Origin: Mobilicoccus pelagius NBRC 104925 | Lineage (GTDB): Bacteria > Actinomycetota > Actinomycetes > Actinomycetales > Dermatophilaceae | Length of the DNA: 64,000 nt | Assembly (NCBI RefSeq): GCF_000247995.1 | Contig: NZ_BAFE01000075.1 | Location: 1 to 64,000 of the forward strand | Direction: 5' to 3' | Shown here: positions 57,438 through 64,000 of the stretch, piece by piece | Layout of the letters: every line of letters begins with the position of its first letter | Position numbering within the stretch: the stretch's first letter is position 1 | Program-made: the position numbers and the translations under genes | Notes under the pieces: model-generated | The model's database searches: none | What the model saw: only the letters and a program-made list of their open reading frames with translations | What the model was told of the DNA's origin: nothing

Positions 57438-58072
57438 GCGTCGTCTGCAGTCCGTTCCGCCGAGGATGGGGCCTGTATGCCCAGGAGACGACGAAAGAGG
57501 GCGTTGAGGTCGTGCACACCTTGGGTGCGACGGGTCGGGTCGGCGGCGATCCACGACGCGTAGGCGATGACCATGCCGTGAGCGGCTCGGGCTACGGCTG
57601 CAGGGTCGGCGGCGGGATGCCCGATCCCCGACTCGGCGAGGCCGCGTACGTATCGGGCGGTCCGACGTAGGGGATGTTCGGAGAGCTCCTCCCACAGCGT
57701 GCCCATCTCCGCGTCGTGGTGGGCGCGTGACTCGATCACGTCGAGCATGCGCAGGTTGCGGATGCGGGCGTCCAGGAAAGCCTCCATCGAGCGGGCAGCG
57801 ACATCGATCGGGTTCTCCACTTGGACCGGCATGCGTTGGCTGGCGAGGAGGTCGTCCCTGACCTCGCGTGCGACCGCACCCAACGCATCGTCCAGAGAGG
57901 CGAAATAGACGTAAAACGTCGCTCGGGAGACCTGGGCCTCCTGGGTGACCGCGGCGACGCTGGCACCTTCGATGCCGTCCCGTTCGAACACCCCGCGCGC
58001 GGCGCGCAGTAACTCAGCGTGCCGGTCGGTGTCGTGTCGGTCCCGTCGCGCGCGTGTCGCCCATTCCGCCAT
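57362..58072 (-). CDS. TetR-family transcriptional regulator with IS-derived C-terminus
   Basis: 236 residues. N-terminal HTH: RHAELLRAARGVFERDGIEGASVAAVTQEAQVSRATFYVYFASLDDALG (cores ELLRAARGVFERDG and VSRATFYVYF); the rest is the ligand/dimerisation domain. The last 25 or so residues (ARNPVRGKVTDQREHHFPGR and on) are read from the antisense of the IS3 remnant, so the natural 3' end has been replaced. Divergent from the carboxylase gene; a perfect 20-bp palindrome lies just before its ATG, so it most likely represses both itself and the carboxylase/ligase pair, with an acyl-CoA or a free acid as likely effector. Confidence 0.8.
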   Translation of the reverse strand: MAEWATRARRDRHDTDRHAELLRAARGVFERDGIEGASVAAVTQEAQVSRATFYVYFASLDDALGAVAREVRDDLLASQRMPVQVENPIDVAARSMEAFLDARIRNLRMLDVIESRAHHDAEMGTLWEELSEHPLRRTARYVRGLAESGIGHPAADPAAVARAAHGMVIAYASWIAADPTRRTQGVHDLNALFRRLLGIQAPSSAERTADDARNPVRGKVTDQREHHFPGRFACDR

Positions 58073-58084
58073 ACGTCCATTCTC

Positions 58085-58114
58085 TTGACGTTGACACTGG
58101 TGTCAACGCATAGT
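58085..58114. promoter_or_regulatory. Divergent promoter with TetR operator palindrome
   Basis: CGTTGACAC (58089-58097), TG, GTGTCAACG (58100-58108) is a perfect inverted repeat with 9-bp arms. Rightward, TTGACG (58085-58090) and CATAGT (58109-58114) flank it with an 18-bp spacer, so the operator fills the spacer. Leftward, TTGACA (complement of 58101-58106) is followed after 17 bp by GAATGG-like sequence, which would make the tetR transcript nearly leaderless. Confidence 0.7.
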
Positions 58115-58150
58115 GGCGACAGTCACGACCCGATGTCGAAGGAGACGAAG

Positions 58151-61100
58151 GTGTCGAATGTCCTGGTAGCCAACCGCGGTGAGATCGCCGTGCGGATCCT
58201 GCGCGCCGTACGTGCCTCGGGCCGGCGGGGTCTCGCGTTTCGTACGGCCGACGAGCCTCACGCGCCGCATGCGCGGCTGGCCGACGCCGTCGTCGACCTG
58301 CCAGGCCGTGGGCCGCAGGCCTATGTCGACGTCGAAGCGGTCATTGACGCAGCGGTAGCCTCCGGCGCGGACCTGCTGCACCCCGGATACGGGTTCCTCA
58401 GCGAGTCCCCTGAGCTGGCCGGCGCCTGCAGCAAGGCGGGGATCGGATTCGTGGGGCCCTCACCTGGAGCCCTCGCCCGCCTCGGCGACAAGGCATCCTG
58501 CAGGTCGCTGGCTCGATCTCTGCAGCTGCCGGTGGCTCGCGCCGCGGATGACGCCGAGGCGGGATTGGAACTGTTGGCCTCCCTGCCCGCCGGAGGGCGT
58601 GTCATCGTCAAGGCGGTTGCCGGCGGCGGTGGGCGGGGAATTCGCTTCGCCTCGGATGCGGCAACGCTGACATCGGCGATTCAGGAAGCCTCTTCCGAGG
58701 GGCGGAAGGTCTTCGGCGACGGCAGGATCGTCATCGAAGAGGTCATCACCGGCGCCCGCCACATCGAGGTGCAGATCGCCGGTGACGGGCATCAGGTGGT
58801 GGCCCTGGGTACCCGCGACTGCTCGTTGCAGCGTCGACGTCAGAAGGTCGTCGAGATGGCGCCGGCTCTGCTGTCGGCCGACATGCGGGACCGGATCGTG
58901 TCCGCCGCCGAGACACTGGTCGGGGCGGTCGGTTACGTCGGCCTGGCCACCGTGGAGGTCTTGGCCACCGATGACCGGTTCGTCGTGATGGAGGTCAACC
59001 CGCGTCTGCAGGTCGAACACACGGTCACGGAGGAGGTGACCGGGCTGGACCTGGTGCGTGGACAGTTGGAGTTGGCCTGCGGGGCTTCGCTGGCCCAGGC
59101 GGGACTGCTGCCTGTTCCCGAACGGGGAGTCGCCATCGAGGCACGAGTCAACGCCGAGACCGTCCTATCCACCGGCGAGGCCTACCCCACCGCGGGGACC
59201 GTGGGCGCGGTGGAATGGCCCACCGGGCCGGGGGTGCGCCTCGACACCCACGTGCGCGCCGGCGTGGAGATCAACGGGCAGTTCGACCCACTCCTGGCAA
59301 AGATCATCGTCCACGCCCGCGACGACCAGGGGGCCCTCGAAGGGCTCCGCACGGCGATGGCCGACACACGCCTGGAAGGTGTCACCACGAACCTGGCTTG
59401 GTTGCAGGCACTGTTGGGAGAGCCCGAGGCGGGCCCAGGGCGTGCGCGCACGACGACGGTGGATGAGCTCGCCGCCTCCCTCGCCGACCGAGCCGTCGTC
59501 CCTGACGTCTCGACGGATGGCCCGGCCCGTGGCGACCGTACCGGCGAGGGGGTCCTCACCTCCCCCATGCCCGGGGTGCTCACCGGTTACGAGGTTGCCC
59601 CCGGTGACATCGTGACGGCTGGAGCGCCCGTAGCCGTCGTGGAGGCCATGAAGATGGAACACGTCCTGAGGGCCCCGGTCTCCGGCACCATCACGACTGT
59701 CCACTTGGCGCCGGGAGAGCCGGTGACGGCAGGGACGCCGGTCCTGGAACTGGCTCCGCACGATGTCGATGACACCGGCCACTGCGTCGAGGAGCAGGTG
59801 GATCTCGACGCCGTCCGGAACGACTTGCAGCTGGTGCTCGACCGCCACGCTGCGACCCTTGACGAGGGCCGCCCCGAGGCCGTCGCCAAACGCCGCAAGA
59901 GCGGGCACCGCACCGCCCGAGAGAACATCGCCGACCTCATCGATCCCGACTCGTTGCGGGAGTACGGGGCGCTGGCGGTCGCCGCGCAACGCCGTCGCCG
60001 CAGTCCAGAAGAACTACGCCAGTCCACTCCCGCCGACGGAATCATCACAGCCACCGCCACTCTGAGCGGCGCCCCGATCGCCGTCCTCGCCTACGACTAC
60101 ACCGTCCTGGCCGGCACCCAGGGATACCTCAGCCACAAGAAGACCGACCGCATGCTCGAGCTCGCCCGCGATCGTGGATTGCCGGTCGTGTTGTTCGCCG
60201 AAGGCGGCGGTGGTCGCCCCGGCGACACCGACACCACCGTGGTCTCCGGACTGGACGTGGAGACGTTCTCCACGATGGGCTCGCTGTCGGGGCACGTGCC
60301 TACGGTCGGGATTGCCGCCGGTCGCTGTTTCGCCGGAAACGCGGCCCTGCTGGGCTGCTGCGACGTCGTCGTCGCCACGCAGGACGCCACGATCGGGATG
60401 GGAGGACCGGCCATGATCGAAGGCGGTGGTCTGGGTACCTTCCGGCCCGAAGAAGTCGGGCCCGCGCCCATGCACGCCCGCCAAGGGGTCGTCGATGTCC
60501 TCGTCCATGACGAAGCGCAGGCCGTGCAGGTCGCCCGCCGCTACATCGACCTCCTGACCGATCGGGAACGCCCCGGTGAAGCCCCCGATCAGAGGCGGCT
60601 GCGTCACCTCATCCCCGAGAACCGCAAGCGTGCCTACGACGTCGCCGACGTCGTCACCGCCCTGTGTGACGAAGGCTCCACCCTGGAGTTGCGTGAGCAG
60701 TTCGGAACCTCTGTGCGGACCTACCTCGCGCGCATCCAGGGGACCAGCGTCGGGGTCGTCGCCAACGACCCCCGTCACCTGGGTGGAGCGATCGATGCCG
60801 ACGCCGCCGACAAACTCGCCCGATTCCTGCAGCTGTGCGACGCGCACCGGCTACCGGTCGTATCACTGTGCGACACCCCCGGCTTCATGGTCGGCCCCGA
60901 CGTCGAACGCACCGCCACCGTGCGGCACTTCGCTCGGGTGTTCGTCACCGGCGCCCGCCTGCGGATGCCGTTGGTGTGCCTGATCCTGCGCAAGGGCTAC
61001 GGCCTCGGCGCTCAAGCCATGGCCGGTGGCAGCTTCCGTCGCCCCACAGCAACCCTGGCATGGCCCACCGCAGAGATCGGCGGGATGGGCCTGGAAGGAG

Positions 61101-61336
61101 CCGTGCGCCTGGGGTTCCGGCGCGAACTCGAGGAAGCCCCCGACGAGAAGGCCAAGGCTGAACTGTTCGACACCCTGGTCGCGCGCATGTACGACCAGGG
61201 GCGCGGCGTCAATGCCGCGGAAGTGTTCGAAATCGACGCCGTCATCGACCCGATCCACACTCGAGCGTGGATCCACAGCGCAATCCAAACCCCCATTCCT
61301 CCCGAGACCGGCCACCGCCCGATCGACACCTGGTGA
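58151..61336 (+). CDS. Single-chain biotin-dependent acyl-CoA carboxylase (BC-BCCP-CT)
   Basis: 1061 residues from GTG 58151, 5 bases after AAGGAGACGA; an ATG at 58133 lacks a ribosome-binding site. Domain order: biotin carboxylase (NVLVANRGEIAVRILRAVR at the start, glycine loop KAVAGGGGRGIRF, VNPRLQVEHTVTEEVTG), biotin carrier with K501 in VEAMKMEHVL, then carboxyltransferase from about 560 to the end (SGHRTARENIADLIDPDS, FAEGGGGRPGDTD, LCDTPGFMVGPDVE). All steps of carboxylation of an acyl-CoA are thus in one chain, as in the long-chain acyl-CoA carboxylase described from Mycobacterium avium. Substrate is not known. Next gene starts 11 bp later. Confidence 0.88.
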   Translation: MSNVLVANRGEIAVRILRAVRASGRRGLAFRTADEPHAPHARLADAVVDLPGRGPQAYVDVEAVIDAAVASGADLLHPGYGFLSESPELAGACSKAGIGFVGPSPGALARLGDKASCRSLARSLQLPVARAADDAEAGLELLASLPAGGRVIVKAVAGGGGRGIRFASDAATLTSAIQEASSEGRKVFGDGRIVIEEVITGARHIEVQIAGDGHQVVALGTRDCSLQRRRQKVVEMAPALLSADMRDRIVSAAETLVGAVGYVGLATVEVLATDDRFVVMEVNPRLQVEHTVTEEVTGLDLVRGQLELACGASLAQAGLLPVPERGVAIEARVNAETVLSTGEAYPTAGTVGAVEWPTGPGVRLDTHVRAGVEINGQFDPLLAKIIVHARDDQGALEGLRTAMADTRLEGVTTNLAWLQALLGEPEAGPGRARTTTVDELAASLADRAVVPDVSTDGPARGDRTGEGVLTSPMPGVLTGYEVAPGDIVTAGAPVAVVEAMKMEHVLRAPVSGTITTVHLAPGEPVTAGTPVLELAPHDVDDTGHCVEEQVDLDAVRNDLQLVLDRHAATLDEGRPEAVAKRRKSGHRTARENIADLIDPDSLREYGALAVAAQRRRRSPEELRQSTPADGIITATATLSGAPIAVLAYDYTVLAGTQGYLSHKKTDRMLELARDRGLPVVLFAEGGGGRPGDTDTTVVSGLDVETFSTMGSLSGHVPTVGIAAGRCFAGNAALLGCCDVVVATQDATIGMGGPAMIEGGGLGTFRPEEVGPAPMHARQGVVDVLVHDEAQAVQVARRYIDLLTDRERPGEAPDQRRLRHLIPENRKRAYDVADVVTALCDEGSTLELREQFGTSVRTYLARIQGTSVGVVANDPRHLGGAIDADAADKLARFLQLCDAHRLPVVSLCDTPGFMVGPDVERTATVRHFARVFVTGARLRMPLVCLILRKGYGLGAQAMAGGSFRRPTATLAWPTAEIGGMGLEGAVRLGFRRELEEAPDEKAKAELFDTLVARMYDQGRGVNAAEVFEIDAVIDPIHTRAWIHSAIQTPIPPETGHRPIDTW

Positions 61337-61347
61337 AGGACCCCGCC

Positions 61348-62994
61348 ATGGACCTGCAGACCTACCTTGAAGACGTCCGCGCCCGCCAAGGCGCCGCCCG
61401 CCCCGCCGACACTCCCAGCGGTGTGATCTACCCACTGGGGGAACTCACCCTGCCCGGCTACGTCGCCCAGTGGGCGGCCCGCCGACCCGACCGGGCCGCG
61501 ATCGTATGCGGGGCCACCCGCCTCACTTACGCCCACCTGCACCAACAGGCCAGGGCCGTCGCCGCAGGAATGCAGCAGGCAGGCGTGCAGCGCGGCGATC
61601 GCGTCGGGATCCACCTGCCCAACCGCCCCGAGTTCATCGTGGCCGCATTGGCTGCTCTGCGCTTGGGTGCGGTGTTCGTGCCCGTCAACCCGATGTTCCG
61701 CCCCCAAGAGCTCGCCCACGAACTCACCGACAGCGGCGCCAAGTTCCTCATCACCCTCGACGTGCTCACCCCCATCGTGGATGCCGTCCGCAGCGATGTC
61801 CCCGACCTGCACACCGTCGCCGTCGTCGGTGACCCCATCGAAGGTGCCCTCGCCTGGGAGGATCTCACCGCCACCGATCCTGGCGACCTGCCGGACATGG
61901 GCGACCTGGACTCCCTCGCCGCTCTCAACTACACCGGCGGCACCACCGGCCTGCCCAAGGGCTGCGAACACACCCAACGCGACATGATCTACACCGGCGC
62001 GACCGCACTCGGCGCAAGCGGGGAGATCGAGACCGACGACTTCGTGGCCCTGTGCTATCTGCCCATCTTCTGGATCGCCGGAGAGGACCTCGGCTTCCTC
62101 ATGCCGATCATGGCCGGCGGCACCAGCGTCCTCATGAGCCGGTGGGACGCAGGCGCCGCCCTCGACCTCATAGAGGCAGAGAGGGTGACCATGATGGTCG
62201 GCACCGTGGAGAACTACCTCGAACTGATCCAGCGTGAAGACATGACCGCTCGCGACCTGTCCAGCCTGCGCGACCCCGCCGCGGTGTCGTTCATCCGCAA
62301 ACTCGACCCCCAGATCCGACACCTCTGGCGCGAGGCCGCCGGGTCGACGCTGCGCGAAGCGGCCTACGGCATGACCGAAACCAACACCATGGATGCCACC
62401 GCCTACGGCATGGCCGAGCACGACCGCGACCTCAACGAAGAACCCGTGTTCTGCGGAGTCCCCGTTCCCGGCACCGACATCGTCATCCGCGACTGGGCCA
62501 CCGGCGAGCTCGTCCCCCTCGGGCAAGACGGGGAGATCCATGTCAAGAGCCCCTCGGTGATGAGCGGATACTGGCGCAACCCGCAAGCCACCGCCGAGCA
62601 ACTCCGTGACGGGTGGCTGCGCACGGGTGACAGCGGGCGACTCGACGAGAACGGGTGCCTCCACTACCTCGGACGCCGTAAGGAACTCATCAAGGTCAAG
62701 GGGATGAGCGTCTACCCCGCAGAGATCGAGATGGTCCTTGCGCGCATGGACGGCGTCGCCTCCTGCGCCGTGGTCCCCTCCCCGGACCCCGCCAAGGGTG
62801 AGATCCCCGTCGCGTTCGTCACCGCCAATCCGGGCGCCACCATCGCCGCCGACCGCCTCCAAGCCCAGGCCGCCGAACAGCTGGCCCCTTACAAGGTTCC
62901 CCGGGTCGTGATCCTCGAGTCCTTCCCCATGACCGCCACCGGCAAGATCCGCAAGGTTGAACTCCAGGAACGAGCAGCAGAATCCGGCGCCTGA
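61348..62994 (+). CDS. Acyl-CoA synthetase (AMP-forming, class I adenylate-forming enzyme)
   Basis: Activates a carboxylic acid to its CoA thioester through an acyl-adenylate. 548 residues, ATG after GAAGGA. The P-loop-like motif YTGGTTGLPKG is at 195-205, YGMTETN near 340, the hinge region GDSGRLDENGCLHYLGRRKE and catalytic Lys K533 in TATGKIRKVEL. Co-transcribed with the carboxylase (11-bp gap), so the pair probably makes an acyl-CoA from an external acid and then carboxylates it. Which acid is used cannot be read from the sequence. Confidence 0.88.
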   Translation: MDLQTYLEDVRARQGAARPADTPSGVIYPLGELTLPGYVAQWAARRPDRAAIVCGATRLTYAHLHQQARAVAAGMQQAGVQRGDRVGIHLPNRPEFIVAALAALRLGAVFVPVNPMFRPQELAHELTDSGAKFLITLDVLTPIVDAVRSDVPDLHTVAVVGDPIEGALAWEDLTATDPGDLPDMGDLDSLAALNYTGGTTGLPKGCEHTQRDMIYTGATALGASGEIETDDFVALCYLPIFWIAGEDLGFLMPIMAGGTSVLMSRWDAGAALDLIEAERVTMMVGTVENYLELIQREDMTARDLSSLRDPAAVSFIRKLDPQIRHLWREAAGSTLREAAYGMTETNTMDATAYGMAEHDRDLNEEPVFCGVPVPGTDIVIRDWATGELVPLGQDGEIHVKSPSVMSGYWRNPQATAEQLRDGWLRTGDSGRLDENGCLHYLGRRKELIKVKGMSVYPAEIEMVLARMDGVASCAVVPSPDPAKGEIPVAFVTANPGATIAADRLQAQAAEQLAPYKVPRVVILESFPMTATGKIRKVELQERAAESGA

Positions 62995-63413
62995 CCTGCC
63001 GGCCCGCTCCTCCAAGACGGACCAGTGCCGTCCTTGGGTGCGCTGGTGGTGTCGGTCGAGGACATGGTCTCGTCGTCGCAGGCAGCGGGCGATGCCACGG
63101 TGGGGCGACGTTCTCGTCGAGGCTCGCGGAGTCGGCGCCGTTCCCACTGGGCTCGTGACCCTGCCTGGCACGCCACGAGTTCATGACGAGGCATGGGACT
63201 GCTGCAGGGCCGGGCGACAGTCGACCAACTGGATGAGCTGCTTGCCGAGACGAGTGACGTGTCTGTGGGGCGCGGGCGCGTCCGGTAACTCCACACGCCA
63301 GGGGCGGAGAGGGCGTCCGGATCGGCCACGCCCTCCGATGACGGGCAATCCAGGCCACAGCCAGGGCGCCCCGTTCCCCACCTGCTGGCGAATTCCCATG
63401 GCACGATGGCCGA
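62995..63413. other. 419-bp region without a supported gene
   Basis: No complete gene is recognised. A short plus-strand frame near 63193-63288 reads MGLLQGRATVDQLDELLAET and ends at TAA after about 31 codons; it looks coding-like but matches nothing I know and may be a gene remnant. A bulged hairpin, CGGAG-AG-GGCGT with ACGCC-CTCCG (63304-63337), could be a terminator. Confidence 0.35.
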
Positions 63414-64000
63414 GTGGGGTTGGTAGATGGGGGAGTGGGGGAGCTCGAGGGCATCGCGCCGGGCTCGCTCGTCGTCGTGCGTGACGAGGAGTGGGTGGTC
63501 ACGCAGGTGGCGCAGACGCGTGACGGCGTGCTCGTTACTGCGCAGGGGTTGGGGGAGCTGGTCGCGGGGTCGACGGCGCAGTTCTACTCCGAGCTCGACG
63601 ACATCCGCCCGTTCGATCCGCGGGGCACCCGCGTCGTGGCCGACGCATCTGCGAACCACCGGCGGGCGCGGCTGTGGCTGGAGGCCACGCTGCGCAAGAC
63701 ATCGCTGCCGATCGACGACGACCGCCTCGCGGTGACGGGTTCGATGCTCGCCGACGCACTCGACTACCAGCGCGCCGCCGTCCGCAAGGCCCTCGACCCC
63801 GAGACGCTGCGCCCTCGCATCCTGCTCGCCGACGCGGTCGGCCTGGGCAAGACCCTCGAGATCGGCATGAGCCTCTCCGAACTCGTCCGGCGTGGCCGGG
63901 GTGAGCGGATACTCGTCGTCACGCCCCGCCACGTTCTCGAGCAGATGCAGCACGAGCTGTGGTGCCGGTTCGCGTTGCCGTTCGTGCGGCTCGACTCCGT
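63414..64000 (+). CDS. SNF2-type DEAD/DEAH helicase, 3' end beyond window
   Basis: An open frame (codons at multiples of three) runs from about GTG 63414 to the window edge without a stop; TTG 63420 or GTG 63435 are other possible starts and the ribosome-binding site is unclear. It reads GELEGIAPGSLVVVRDEEWVV at the N-terminus, then helicase motif I ILLADAVGLGKTLEIGMSLSEL and motif Ia ILVVTPRHVLEQMQHELW. This is the layout of RapA/SNF2-like helicases found in defence islands (for example the DrmD type), where ADEVGLGKT is the commoner form. Only about 195 residues are visible. Confidence 0.75.
   Translation, partial: MGLVDGGVGELEGIAPGSLVVVRDEEWVVTQVAQTRDGVLVTAQGLGELVAGSTAQFYSELDDIRPFDPRGTRVVADASANHRRARLWLEATLRKTSLPIDDDRLAVTGSMLADALDYQRAAVRKALDPETLRPRILLADAVGLGKTLEIGMSLSELVRRGRGERILVVTPRHVLEQMQHELWCRFALPFVRLDS

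Overview
The window is chromosomal DNA of a high-GC actinobacterium, most likely from the Micrococcales. This rests on the strong G/C bias at third codon positions, frequent GTG starts, a TTG-started rpoB, the short actinobacterial adenylate kinase, the zinc-ribbon S14 and C+ L36, and the classic order tRNA-Trp, secE, nusG, rplK, rplA ... rpoB, rpoC, rpsL, rpsG, fusA, tuf ... S10/spc/alpha operons. The family or genus cannot be fixed from sequence reading alone.

Layout. 1-2.2 kb: 3' part of murB and a convergent adenosine deaminase. 2.3-5.6 kb: tRNA-Trp, secE, nusG, rplK and rplA, with strong hairpins after nusG, rplK and rplA. 5.8-8.2 kb: a thiamine-diphosphate enzyme resembling pyruvate dehydrogenase E1, sitting between rplA and rplJ. 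8.4-9.7 kb: L10-type leader with an attenuator hairpin, rplJ and rplL. 9.7-18.2 kb: two metabolic modules between rplL and rpoB, namely betB-betA-betT (choline uptake and oxidation to glycine betaine) on the minus strand and aspA-dcuA (aspartase plus C4-dicarboxylate antiporter) on the plus strand. 18.5-31 kb: rpoB-rpoC, then rpsL-rpsG-fusA-tuf. 31.1-32.7 kb: a DUF2599 lipoprotein gene broken by a frameshift in a C7 tract, and an enoyl-CoA hydratase. 32.8-50.2 kb: the S10, spc and alpha ribosomal-protein operons with secY, adk, map, infA, rpoA and rplQ; many genes are joined by 1-nt TGATG or 4-nt GTGA overlaps. 50.4-52.2 kb: a secreted serine hydrolase and truA.

From 52.2 kb to the end the character changes to an accessory region. 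It holds a decayed short-chain dehydrogenase, a 1034-residue PLD/superfamily 2 helicase with a DUF3427-type C-terminus, a secreted protein with two Ltp-type repeats, a damaged YdhR-like gene, an IS3-family remnant that has lost nearly all of orfB and is fused to the 3' end of a TetR gene, and a TetR-controlled pair encoding a single-chain biotin-dependent acyl-CoA carboxylase and an acyl-CoA synthetase. A 20-bp perfect palindrome lies in the divergent promoter of this pair. The window ends inside a SNF2-type helicase gene. Two helicases of types common in defence islands, together with an Ltp-domain protein, make this the best place to look for an undescribed anti-phage locus, but function is not proven by the sequence. 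Expression elements visible by eye include promoter-like sites before tRNA-Trp, rplJ, rpoB, rpsL, rpsJ and the carboxylase, and about fifteen GC-rich hairpins at gene ends.
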